From contig NC_056412.1 in NCBI RefSeq assembly GCF_905147365.1, positions 10,594,001 through 10,658,000 on the forward strand: DNA of 64,000 nt, read 5' to 3'. Made by a program: the position numbers and the translations under genes. How positions within the stretch are numbered: the first letter of the stretch is position 1; every line of letters starts with the position of its first letter. The stretch comes from Aricia agestis. Lineage: Eukaryota; Arthropoda; Insecta; Lepidoptera; Lycaenidae. The notes below the pieces were generated by a model. It was not told where the DNA came from, did no database searches, and saw nothing but the letters and a program-made list of their open reading frames with translations. Shown one piece after another: positions 1-13,000 of this stretch.

Positions 1-430
1 AATGTTAAAGTTAAATAAGTAATTTTAAATGCGATTTCACGAAAATAATGTCTTTTGCTATTGTATAATAATATTTTATTAGTGAGGTCATTGACACGCT
101 AACTCATTAGTGAACAAGTTTTTTATCTATAATCGCTATTATTAGTATCCTTACAATGATTAAATTGTCAACACCTGCTCGACAGGATTGTATTTACATA
201 TCTTAAGTTATCGTTGAATTGATAATATTATTATCATACTAATATGGTACAATTGTGGTACCTAATTTGCTTAAAAACAGAAGCGGGTGCTACTGGATAC
301 CAGAGTGGATTGAAACAAGTTTACATACTACCGGAATGTACACATTATTATTCATCATTGTCCTTATCCCGAGTTGGCATCCAATACTGGCGCCCGCTTC
401 TGACTATGTTAATCACAGCGCCACTTATAA
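1..430. other. Sema-2 intron sequence, no recognised feature
   Basis: AT-rich sequence with no exon of the expected next part of the sema domain (an FVGSF...YFFFRE-like segment) on the minus strand. Two overlapping plus-strand reading frames at 244-542 run into a SINE and have no recognisable protein character. Confidence 0.5.
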
Positions 431-734
431 GTGGGAGAGCCATGCTTCGGCACGAATGAGCCGGCTCGACCGGAGAAATACCACGTTGTCACAGAAAACC
501 GGCGTGAAACAGCGCTTGCGCTGTGTTTCGCCGAGTGAGTGAGTTTACCGGAGGCCCAATCCCCTACCCTATTCCCTTCCCTTCCCTACACTCCCCTATT
601 ACCCTATTTCCTCTTAAAAGGCCGGCAACGTACTTGCAGCTCTTCTGATGCTGCGTGTGTCCATGGGCGACGGAAGTTGCTTTCCATCAGGTGACCCGTT
701 AGCTCGTTTGCCCCCTTATTTCATAAAAAAAAAA
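431..734 (+). mobile_element. SINE (Metulj-like), copy 1, inserted at the Sema-2 splice donor
   Basis: Near full-length copy. It begins GTGGGAGAGCCATGCTTCGG and has the CT-rich block CCCTACCCTATTCCCTTCC. The 3' part GCTCGTTTGCCCCCTTATTT leads into an A tail ending at 734. The tail's last A supplies the final T of the minus-strand GTAAGT donor. The same 300-bp unit occurs 12 times in the window on both strands, with variable 5' truncation, which is retroposon behaviour. Confidence 0.92.
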
Positions 735-739
735 CTTAC

Positions 740-1010
740 TGTCCAACCACTTGGAGTCGTACTTGAGCGTGCGTTTGAAGTTGAACCTCTTTTGTCCCGT
801 GCGGAAGTCGAAGAGGTCGTTGCGGAATATGACGGGGTCGGCCTTGGTGAACTCGGCGTTGGTCCCCGCGTAGAGCGCGGGCAGGCCGCCGGGGTTGCCC
901 CGCGTGACCCACACGGCCGTGCTGTTGTCCGCGGGGTCGTAGGGGCACTTCGCGACCCCGAGCCCCACGCCCGGCACGTACTCGTGCCGCGGGAGGTGAG
1001 TGAGGTTCAG
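740..1010 (-). CDS. Semaphorin-2 exon (CPYDP...[20 protein letters not shown])
   Basis: This 271-nt exon starts [19 protein letters not shown], then [15 protein letters not shown], the class-2 signature [30 protein letters not shown] and [15 protein letters not shown]. It ends one base into the next codon. The acceptor is TTTCCAG above 1010; the donor GTAAGT begins at 739. The exon is GC-rich with GC-ending codons, in strong contrast to the flanks. The donor is touched on its intronic side by a SINE poly(A) tail, so intron positions after about +5 are SINE-derived. The next coding exon lies left of the window. Confidence 0.96.
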
Positions 1011-4000
1011 CTGGAAACGTTGCTATTGTTAGTCTAGTGTCTAGTCTGACTTTTATGCGACTGATAGGATCAAAATGTATCTGTCAGTTATAGAACTCTG
1101 AGCGATATTATAGTGATCATATTCGGAAGTGTGATTTATTTATAAAAACAAATATTTATAAATTTCAATAATTAAAAAGGGAAGTGGTTTTTCGACGAAA
1201 AATTAAGTGAAAAGAGTAATTAGGCTTCTTGCCATTACTCTGTTCACCTAGCAAACTCAGCCACCCCCTGTCATCTAGGTCCGCCATCTGTGAGTGCCTA
1301 CGAATCAATTTCTTTGATGTACCTACTATCGGAAAAGTTGATTCATAGGCAGATTAGTCGGCCTTCATAATTTGGTCATGTTCTATCAAACCCAGCCTGT
1401 GATTCAATCAATTGACATGACCCGACCAAAAGACGTGGGTCCGCCATTTGCCTACAAATCAATTTGTCTAATCATTAAAACTTACGTAGACCACCCAATC
1501 TTTAGGGCTGTGGGCGTTGGTCCCGCACACGTAGAGGCGGTCCCCGTCCCCCATGGGCTGCAGCACTCGAATGTGGTTCCGGCACTCGTACGGCTCCGAC
1601 TTGCCCTTGCTCACGCACTGCGCTACATTGCTCGCCTCCAGGTACAGCCCGTCTCGCTGTGTACAACAAATCACGCATTGTACTTGAAATTACACTTTAG
1701 AATGGTTATGTGGTAATGCAAATCGCGTCGGAGCGTCGGAGATGTAAGGATGTGGCTATGTAATTAGGTCTACCAAACATTTGACATAACAAGCCGACGT
1801 TTGATTTGTGGTTTTGTGGTGATGTTAGCATAAGAATGGCTAGGATTGACAGTAATTAATAGCTAGCGCGCGGGTGTAACAATGGCCGTTAAATATAGAA
1901 TGGATAGTAATTGTAGAGATAACTTTGTAAAAGCTTGTGAAGGAAAATACAGACTGAAATTAATTTATTTTATACGAAAAATTTTTGTAGTATATTATAA
2001 GAAATCAGTCTTTTCAAATGTTAATGAATTATTATATTATTATTAAGATAAGAACTTAAACAATTTACTCATTATTATTCATTGCTTAATAATATAAGAA
2101 TACTTAAGATTAAATGCTCGTTAGCTTATGACTATGACTAGTATGTTTGTATGTAATTGCATGAACATTTAAGCAGAACGTTTCCGTGCGGCGAACTGAC
2201 ATGAATAGTGAATGCCACTCATCACCGCGGTACCTTTGTTTTGAGTTGTTGACCTTAGGCCGAGCAATTGTTGAGGCCAACAATACTGTGAGCACTTCTG
2301 TGCGTCTCACGCCCGTTTCCCTAATGCCTAGTTCACACTAGGTTAGTATTCTGAATATACATAATGAGCTTCAAAATAATTGTTAACGCGTACCTACTAA
2401 TAATAATTATTGTTAATGCAAAAATGCCTTTCGCATATCTTTAAAAGTGCGCCAAAAATGGAGGAGTAGCGATTGGCTAATATCGTAATTTGTACGTGTT
2501 AGAGGTGACCTGACCCTTTAGCCAAGATCTTTTCTTTATCGCTTCTTCATTGAATGGCCGATAAAAATGTATGGAATTGACATAAGCGTTCGTTAATATG
2601 ACGTTGACGTTCGTTTCGTCTAATGTCAATTCCATACATTTTGATCGGCGATTCTATAAAGAAGCTTGACTACAGACAGACTGGCTGTAAAAGGTAAACA
2701 ATATTAATGTGACCATCGGACAGCTACTTTACTAATTGCATTTAATTTAAATTGACGTGTTGAAAAAGTGTGCTTTTGATTATTATCCATTAGGGACTCC
2801 ACCCACGTCCCCAATTTTATGACAATGATGGAGGGCGCAGATTGCAGTATTAACGACACATCTATGAAAAGTGTGCGTCAAATCCTGAATAATGGCTACA
2901 TAATAAATATTTTAACGTTAAAAATTGGTACGTGTAATAATTGAAGCCTTTGTCTTGTTAATGATATTTTTTATAGCCCAATGCCGTTTAAAAGGCCACG
3001 AATCGATGAGTGGATTTCGTAGTTCAAAGTTTTAAATTTTTTATGACCCCGATGAAACGAGTTGCATACGTTTTAGGAGGTTTTGATTTTATCGCAAGAT
3101 TTATAGTGTACTGTTTTATATGATTCTACTTCTGAATCTTCATATTAAAATTAAAGATTTTGCACTCAGAACACTGTCTTCATTCAAATAATTGTTTACG
3201 TCTAAAGTTATAGCATATTTTTTAAGTTTTCTGCAATCTCCCATATCGGGGAAGTTTTGAAACTAATCTTATATATAAAATTCTCGTGTCACAATGTTAG
3301 GCCACGTACTCCTACGAAACGGCTTTACTGATTTTAACCAAATTTATATGCATATTCAGTGGGTCTGCGTCTCCCTGGTACTTTTTATATTGATCAGTGC
3401 ATTTGTTGAATAAATAATAGTAAATTATTATTACAACTCGAGACTGTCGGCGACCATTGTTTGTGCGACGGGGTAGCGATGGACGTTGCCATGGTGACAT
3501 ACTTATTTAGTCACTTCAATAAAATAATATGGGCGAAATCCATACTAATATTATAAATGCGAAAGTGTGTCTGTCTGTATGTCTGTCTGTTACCTCTTCA
3601 CGCCCAAACCGCTAAACCGATTTTGCTGAAATTTGGCATGGATATATCTTGAGTCCCGGGAAAGGAAATAGGATACTTTTTATATATAAAAAATGTACGG
3701 TTCCCGCGCGATAAACTAATTTTGGCGCAAAGGAGTGGCGGGCATTATTTAGTACTTTATAATATGGCAAAGAAACGTTTGCCGGGACAGCTAGTTTATT
3801 ATAATTATTAGTAATTACATTTACAGCAAGGTCTTGTGGTTCTATATTTAAACTATCCTACCACTAGTCTCAAGTCTTGTAGTGGTTAGAAGTTTGGTCT
3901 AACTTTGATCAGAACACATCCCGAAGTTCTGTTTAGTTCAACCTATAACAACCGATGGCTACAGTTTTTAACCATCGACAAAAAAGAGGGGTGTTATAAA

Positions 4001-7000
4001 ATTTACATGTCTGTCTTTTTGTATGTGTGTGTTGGTCTGTCTGTCTGTCTGTATCATCGTAGCATCCAAACGTGTAGACCGCTTTTGATCTAGTTTATTT
4101 ATTATGTTTAAAAGCAGGATCGAGAGTGTCATTAGAAATAGCATACAAATATCATCATTAAACCAATACATAAGTATAGGGTTATGTTTTTACTGTTAGA
4201 CGAAGGGTATTTTGATCTATATGTTATAGGCAAACTCCGAAGCTCCGGCGCTCCTAGGTTGGACTGGTCAATCCTCAGGTCAGACTGAATGACTTAGTCA
4301 AAGCCCAAACAAATGTAAATTTTCGGCCTTTGACTAAACAATTTTCGTCAAATCTGGGAGGGACTAATTTGGTCAGGCAAACGTCAAAACACAATTTTAT
4401 TAAATCGGGGTTTGACGAGTCAAACTCCGATATAGGTATGAAGTGTCTTATCTTCGTATATTTGGAAGCATTTTATCATTTAAGCAGCTTTCAAGTCTTA
4501 ACCGCTTAACTCTGCCAGTTCTGACACCTGATTGGTCAGCTTACGTGATTTTCACTTTTATATTTGAGATGCTTTGAGAGAATGCCGTGTGGCATTAGGC
4601 CCGCCTTTTGTACGATGTGCAATAAAGTATAAAATAAATAAATAAATGCTTTGGAATATACGGAGGTTAGTTTGTAAGATTAGGTATAAAAAAATAACAT
4701 TTTTAAAATAGGGATGATGACAAGGTCAAAGATTAGCGAATTTTGTTAATAAAATAAAGAAATCACGGTGAAAAATAAGTGTTCCCAAAATTTCAGCTCG
4801 ATAGCATTTTTATTTTTTTTGTTATGCGCCTTCAAAGTTGGATAATCAAGTCGTTTTTTTTTTAATTAAATTTCTTAATATTTGTATACCATTCGATATC
4901 TTATGCAATTAAAAGCAACTTTTGTTATGAAAACACTTTCATAAACGCAGTATTTAATATACCTGTCGAACAAAGTTCTCTCCCGATGCGTACAAACTAC
5001 GAAAGAGTGACGTCAGTCTTTCGTAGCACTTTGTATGGAGCGTTTTGGGCAGGTCTATTTTATGAGATGTTTGAATTGTCATATCTTGGTGAATTTTTAA
5101 GCTATCAGAGTCATTCTTTCAGCAACGTTTCTATTTTTTAAGGGTCTTTCAATTACCAATAAGAAAAAAAAATAGTCATCAAGCCTATTTTGATGTTTAT
5201 TGTTTTAATAATTTCTTATGTAATTAAAATGGAAAATTAATAATTTTTCTGACATGGTGAGGCATTAACTTTAATGTTAATTGTTTTAATAATTTCTTAG
5301 GTAGTTAAAGTGGCAAATTAATCATTTTTCTGACATGGTGAGGCATTAATGTTAATGTTAATTGTTTTAATAAAGCTTCTTTATCCACGTTTTTAGTAAC
5401 AACAACACCGTTTTGATTCACTCATCTTCAATTTTACACAATTACACGCTCAATGAACGAACATGAAATGACAAAACAATCGGTCGGAACACCGCGAGAG
5501 ACATTATGAACCTGTTTAAACATGTTCAGATCAACGTTTGACCGAGTTTTGCAGTCGCTTCTAGGATTGACTAGGCCAAAACCGAAACAGAATAATTTAC
5601 TTTCGACGTTTGACTGAAAAGTTAGGAGCTCCTGGGTTTGACTAAAAATACTTCAGGCAAAGGGCGAAATTGAAATGTATTTCGGGGATCGCCTGACGGC
5701 TTTGGCCAAACCTAGGATAAACCAGTCCTTCCGCGAAGAGACTGTGTATCGGACTTTGACTATAACATATCGCACCTTCGGTACAACAAAGTCACAACAG
5801 CTCATTTTCAAATTGTGCAGGACAAGGGTTTTAATTTTTTTTCCGCATGTTTTTCTACATTTAAGGATAACTATTCATAGTAGGTTTGATATCTTTAAAT
5901 AATTAATTCTTTATTTAGTTGGCTATACTTCTAAGTAAAAATCTTCTACTTAATTAATAAAAAAAATCTAATAAAAGACATAACAAAAAAAAGTGTCCTT
6001 AATTATACCTTTGTTGCTCCAGGAGTTATTAAGTTTAATGACTCAAACAAGGTATGTTTTAAATGAAATAAAGTGTCTTAATCAAACATAATCGTATATT
6101 TTCTTCTCTAAAATCAACTACTAATAAAAGGTAACGTAAAACAATTAAATTCTAATGACATTCATTAAATGGCATCATTTTAATACTTTAATTTGCATTC
6201 TGACGCCTCCGTGGTCTAGTGGTAAAGAGCGCAGCTCTTGACTCGAAGGTGGTGGATTCGAATCCCGCGTTGGAAACGTGTTATTTCCAAGTTTGGTTAG
6301 GACAATGCAGGCTGATTACCTGATTGTCAGACAATTAAGATGATCCATGAGCCGAATGGGCGTGTAAAAAGTCGGTCCTGCGCCCGATCTCTCACCAGTA
6401 GTGCCGGTCGTCTGTCCTACTGGGTTATGAGAGTAAACGGAATAGAGAGTGCTCTTGTGTACTGTGCACATACTTGGGCACTATAAAATTAATCCTGCGT
6501 AACTGGCCTGGCTTCAATGAAACCGGCCACCGTCACCGAAAGCGGTATGGGAAGTTATTATGCTTGACCATTATGCTTGTTTTTTTAAATACTTTGTCTG
6601 GTTTTTTTGCCATTGACTCGGGTTTCTGGTTCTTTTTTAGACTTTGTAACAATACTTCCTTGTTCAGTACTTGGTATATTCTCACATACTGCATTATGAT
6701 ACACAATTATTGGCACACTAGAAAGACGTTTGCAGCGAAATGTAGATTTAGAGTGCTTGGAATGACTGCCAGAGCTAGATGAACTTGAGCTGGATGTACC
6801 GCCATTTGAGCTGGAAGAATCGCCGTTAGAATTGAAGGAACCACTGCTAGAGCTGGATATTCTACGGATTGTCGGAATAACTTTCTTTTGTACCTTTTTT
6901 GCGGTGGTTCATAGTCAGATCCATCTAGAATAAAAATATTATTAATAAATTACATTTTTATAATGCAAAAGCCTGAAGTCAGTAACAACAGTAAAGAAAT

Positions 7001-10000
7001 TGTGAATTGTCTTCAATTTTATAGTTAATCTAATTGATCAACCCTTGATTAGATCAATTAAAATTGAAGACGAAACTCTTTCGGTCCAGCGTGGATCTTC
7101 AACTTTATGTTCTAGAATATAGATCATAAAGTTGGAAATCCATTGGGTACATGATTGTAGTTTCGGTGACGAGCTCATCGTACAGCCTTTCAGAAAATAA
7201 CATAGCTGATCATCACTATTGTCATCAAATTATTAATAAATAAAAACTATGCGGTTTACTTGCAACTTTGATAAAAAAATGAACATAAATGAACCTATGG
7301 GGTAACAAAGTCTCAATTTTATTTTTAAACTAAATAGATAGTACTCATGATACAAAAAATTGGAATCAAAAAGTCACAAGTCATTTATAACCAAGTTTTA
7401 AATAATAATATTGAACCTTTACAGCATTATTATAGTTTATGACTTTGTAGATCCAATTTGTATAGTTAAATAATATAATAATTTTGGATCAACAAAAACG
7501 GTTATTAAAGAAATGCCGTTGTAGCTCCAAAATTATTGTAATTTTTAAAAAAATATTGAGGTGTTAATAACAGATACGTTTTTGTTGCTCCAACATATAA
7601 GAATAAAAATGGTCATAAATACCTTTGTGTGGCTGTAGCTCCAACGTACGTCAAACACTCGCGGGCGCGGGGACACTACTGACTAATGAAACTTTGTCGG
7701 CCCAAAACGCAATGGAATAACCGCCAATAACCACAAAGGCACTTCCGCCATCTAGTATAATTTCGAGAAACTTTCGCGAATGTCTTTGTTGCCCCAAGTA
7801 CAGGCATGGTTTAGAAACAATTTGGCATAATTAGCTGGATTTTGCAGTTTTGGCTATTTGTGACTTTGTTGCACCGAAGGTGCGATATATATAATATGGC
7901 TTGGCCCATGCCTGATCTAAATAAATAAATAAAAAATACGTGAGCCAAAAACTTTGTATCCCTTTTGACGAAAAATTGGGAAACGTAGGTGAATGAAATT
8001 TTGCACAGTTATAGTTTATATGGTGAAGGTGTGCATCGAGCTAATTTTATTTTAAAATTATGCTTTTATCATACATTTTTTAACAAATAAAACATTACAC
8101 ACGTAGTGTGTGTAATGTTTTATTTGTTAACACACACACCTAGGAAAGTGACAGATTTTTGAGTGACAAGCCTATACATACGAATATACTCTTTTATTTA
8201 TGGTTGAAGCTGTTGACAATAAGGTAACTAATTAAAAAATGGATTATAGGTTTTTTATTGAATCATAGTTTTTTTTTTAATGAAATAAGGGGGCAAACGT
8301 GCAAACGGGTCACCTGATGGAAAGCAACATCCGTCGCCCATGGACACTCGCAGCATCAGAAGAGCTGCAGGTGCGTTGCCGGCCTTTCAAGAGGGAATAG
8401 GGTAATAGAGGAGGGTAGAGAAGGAATAGGGTAGGGGATTGGGCCTCCGGTAAAATTAGATACTACCTATTAGATAGTTTTTATTATTCGTAGCTATTAG
8501 ACAATGCTTACACGGCCAGTCTGAGATCAGCTGAGTCCCAGAGACAAGAGTTGAAAAAAATATGATTAAGTCAATATTTTTTTACAAAATATAGGTAGTA
8601 GTCCTAAATCCTAATGTCGTTGAAACTAAGGTCGAATTTCGACCATTGGGCGATCTCTAGTTATTAGAAATCAGGAAAGTCTTATTTGAAATTTTTGGAC
8701 AATACAAGTACTTTTTCCTCCTTTTCCCCCCCTCTTTATGTATTGAATTGTATTGTGTTTAAATTCGTATTAACAGCCTGAAAATTATTATAAGTTATAC
8801 TATAATTATTATACTGCCGGTTTTTTTAAAAACGAATACCTAATATAAAAGATGCAATCTTAATATATAAAAATAATTCGGGTTTTCCTTCCTGACGCCA
8901 TAACTCCAGAACGCACGAACCGATTTCCACGGTTTTGCATTCGTTGGAAAGATATCGGACTCCGTGAGGTCTATAGAAAAAAAAAATCACAAAAACTTCA
9001 AGAGAAAAGCAGGAAAACAGGGAAAATCATTTTATGGCAATTTTATGGCAAAACAACATAGTAAGTTATAAATAAAACGACTTGTTGAGATTCAAATCAC
9101 TGGAAACCGACTTATCAGGCTGCTAAAGTGAGTCATGAACTATCTTTACAGTTAGCTAACCGGAGTACAAACAGTGAATCATGGCAGTACTGACCTCACA
9201 GTGCGTCTGGCTAACGTCGGTCATGTTCACCTTAAATATTCGGTCCCTGCAACAAAAAAAACATATTTAGCTTACTTTATACAACTATAAGTATATGGAG
9301 TGTAACAAAACAAAGTGCATCCTTTCCCAAAGTGGGCGATAACGCCCCCTAGTGGGCGCGGAAGGGGGGCGGTGTGGGACCCAGAAAAAAAATGGAGCGT
9401 TATATAGAGGTTTGGCGGGTGATTTATTTCATCTGGATGCATTTTAAATTGAAACTATTGGGGCGCTAAAACATAATTTGTTTACAAAGTGGGCAGTAGA
9501 CAAAATAAGTTTGGGAACCCCTGCTTTAGAGTATGTATATGTGTCCCTTATATTGAGTTCACTGTGAAAGTAGCACTACTGAAAGAGCAATTTTTATTTT
9601 TAAAATATGTGATTTTCATGTTACCCATACGATTCACGAAAAATTGCGCCCCACCGTCATGGATTTGCCCATACAAAAGTTTTAAAAGGTTACTCTTTCA
9701 GCGCTGCTACTTTTACAGTCAACTCCATATAGGGGACTCTTGCACACTATAAAAGTGTAAGCTATAATTATCACTTTTTTGTTACACTCTGTACATCCAT
9801 ATTACATAAACAGTCAAGTTCAAAGTACAATTATTTAAAGCGCTCCCCCTACGGAGATGCCGTATTTAAAGCGCTCCCCCTACGGAGATGCCGTATTTTA
9901 ACCTTTTTAGAGTCTTATTAACTCATAATTTGAAAACTACAAAATTATAATAAAAAATTAAACATACAGCAATAATCTTCAGCATAATTTATGAACATTC

Positions 10001-13000
10001 CTTTTCCTGTTACTAATTTTCTATTTTTGTTTATTATACTCATGATATCAGCTTCCAAAGTGGGTAATACCAATTTATTTCAATTCAAGCATACATTCAC
10101 TATCTCCCTAGTATTTACAAATTACGTTTATTTTAAACACACGCCAATAGATCGACAATTTCACTAACTATAATATATTCGCTGTTCGAATTTTTTTAGG
10201 TCAATTTTAAACTAAGATAAGTAACAAAATTGGATTTTGGTGCGATCTCGACATTGTATGGTCAAGGTCGTTTGCTCGAGGGATGGCCTTAAGGTAAACA
10301 GATAAATAGAAATAGTTTCACTTTAGACCAACTAAAGATTTCTTCAACCAAAGAAAGTGTCTTGTATTCTACTAGGTATTCAGTAATTTGGGAAAATTAC
10401 TGAATACCTAGTAGAATACGGACATTAAATATATAAATGATAAAGTAGAAACACAAATCTTTATAATATTAATATTAAGTATATCGCATTCATTTATAAC
10501 TTCATTTATTCTTGTAATTAAAGCTTTGGAATTTTACGCTTAGAAAATACCGCATAGGTAACTTTTTCCGCGTTCCTAATTAAGCAACAATTTAAATTTG
10601 TAACTAAAACTTAGCTGCTCAAAATACAAAATACTGTCGTGAATGTATTCAAAATATTCATGCTTCTAATATAAATTATTATATACCGGATCCTTCTTTT
10701 GAAAGTTAATTAGTAGCATTAACACGAAACATAAAACTAACACGATAACTTTTCAATTTAACAAGAAACATTATAAGATTGTTATTTGCATAGAGTTAAG
10801 TAAAGCTACCGTGATATTTTAGGTTCTTTATTCGAAATAATTTGTAACAGAAACCACTTGATAGATACAAGCTTGAGTCAAGAAATTAAAGACACTTTTT
10901 TTTTATTATGAAATAAGGGGCAAACGAGCAAACGGGTCACCTGATGGAAAGCAACTTCCGTCGCTCATGGACACTCGCAGCATCAGAAGAGGTGCAGGTG
11001 CGTTGCCGGCCTTTTAAGAGGGAATAGGGTAATAGCGGAGGCTAGGGATGGGAAGGGAATGGAATAAGGGAGGGTAGGGAAGGGAATAGGTAGGGGATTG
11101 GCCTCCGGTCAACTCACTCACTCGGCCAAACACAGCACAAGCGCTGATTCACGCCGGTTTTCTGTGAGAGCGTGGTATTTCTCCGGTCGAGCCGGCCCAT
11201 TCGTGCCGCAGCATGGCTCTCCCACGTCAAAAACTATTTGTGTATAATATGGGATTTTTTTTTAATATTAAGTGCGCTGGATCATTTTACTAGACTACAA
11301 TGTTTGAATATCTTAGAGATTTCAAATTAGTTACTAACGAGGTACAACACTAGCGTTAAAAATGAAAAAAAATATATATTTCAGACTTCAAAATATAAAT
11401 ATGTATTAAGTATATAAGTAATATATTTATTTGAAGTCTGAAATATATATTTTTTTCTGGGGATTTATTAAAATTAAACAAAAAACAAACTAGTAATTAT
11501 GGAGTTGCTTTTGAATAAAAAACATTATATTGACATAGTAAAACGTAGTAACAATGTATGACACAATACTACCGGGGTTACTGAACTCAAAACTATTAAA
11601 ATTAGCGTCATGCTTCTGACCCTTTTTAAAAATTGTTTACCGGCTGATAGCTGATACAATTTAAAAATCAATAGGAGACAAATGTCGTGGATAATTGACA
11701 TGAGCCCTACCATGTGAGCTTTATAATACTGTTGCTCACCCATACAAGTAACCATACAATTATTGAATATTACGGCTAGGCTAGGAAACAACGCAAACAA
11801 AAAGTTACATACAATAAAGTTTAATTGATGTTTTTGTGTTCTCGGTCGGTCTTTGTTAAAGTATCAAAACTATTTGGGTGTGTTATTATCGTACAATCAA
11901 TGTATAAATAATAATGTATTCTATGGTAGTAATTAGTGGTAGTAGTCTATACTTCCAGGGCCGGATCTACCATATGGCTTGTTGGTCACACGGCCCCATG
12001 AAGGGTTAAGTTTTAGGGGTATTATGGTTTTTGATCTTGTTTTTTTTTTGTTTAAAGTTGAAATAATTGAGATTGTTCTGAGCAATTGTTTAGCATTTGG
12101 CTGCTGGGCAAAGGCGTCTCCTCTTTTTTTTCATAATTCACGATTTTGAGATACACTTATTAGTCGAAACTCAAACGCATCCAGTTCTTAAAGAACGCAC
12201 CTTTTTTGGGTAGGCCTCTGTTACATCATTTTTTTATATCTTAAATTATTATTACATTGGACCCAGTAGTCACAGCTGCCCACTGGTCAATAGTATCTTT
12301 CATCGTATTAATTATTAATAGCTTAACAATAATTTCTATTAGCCATATGCACCAGCTAATCAGGTACAACTATAATTAGCCGGCTAATGTAATCCTGTTT
12401 ATGGCCAATATCAGGTGGTTAATTAATCACGTTCGGTAATACCAGTCGCTCACCTCTTATCATGACGTACTAACCAAATAATGATGCCTCTACGTCATCA
12501 TTAATATTATATTATTAGACGTTCCACGCGGCTTCGCCCGCGTAAATTAGATATATCACCTACGAATAATATATCACAGACAAATTAGTTCACAAAAAAT
12601 TTCACGATACTTCACGTGATCTACTTCTTATCCACAGATAAGAAGTAATTCTGTTATTTGGCACACCAAATAACAGAAAAATTGCTCCAGTAGTTCGTGA
12701 GATAAGCCCTTTCAAATAATTTCCCTCGTTTTTTCCACATTTTCCTCTATTTCTTCGCTACTTCTTAGCGTGATAAAATATAGCCTTCTTCAATAATGGG
12801 CAATAACTGAAATAATTTTTCAAATTGGACCAGAAGTTCCTGAGCGCGTTCAAACAAACCAACAAACAACAAACTATTCAGCTTTATAATATTAATATTA
12901 TAGATGTTGATATTATTATATTATGTATACTTCTATACTGATATAACATTAAATTGTGTATGTCTGTTGTGTGAGGCATACAAACTTAACTCTAAGGGCC

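Larger units (their letters stand above)
4219..5766. mobile_element. TIR element A with repeated TTTGAC motifs (about 1.55 kb)
   Basis: The left end TATGTTATAGGCAAACTCCG is matched by the reverse complement of the right end (TATGTTATAGTCAAAGTCCG). The subterminal similarity (CCTAGGTTTGG and GGACTGGTT-ATCCT) is shared further inward. At least ten copies of TTTGAC/GTCAAA occur in the two outer 250-bp zones, typical of transposase-binding subterminal repeats. The interior carries a LINE-like 3' tail and an 81-bp tandem repeat. No transposase frame is seen. It abuts element B exactly. Confidence 0.6.
5767..7888. mobile_element. TIR element B with repeated TTTGTTGCTCCA motifs (about 2.1 kb)
   Basis: Terminal inverted repeats of about 28 bp: left ATATCGCACCTTCGGTACAA, with the right end (7861-7888) its reverse complement plus one mismatch. 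ATAT is present at both ends, but it is palindromic, so TSD and TIR cannot be separated. About ten degenerate copies of ACTTTGTTGCTCCAA are spread through the element, densest at 7300-7870. It carries a broken serine-rich reading frame on the minus strand and a later tRNA-SINE insertion. Superfamily not recognised. Confidence 0.65.

Noticed and set aside
6205..6280. tRNA gene candidates (also 48290-48350 and 45520-45545)
   Set aside because: A and B boxes are present, but the tRNA fold is not complete, and each is followed by a SINE body with copies and target duplications.
11525..11800. Hydrophobic 91-codon minus frame as a receptor exon
   Set aside because: No motif of gustatory or odorant receptors, no acceptor or donor at plausible places; chance in AT-rich DNA.
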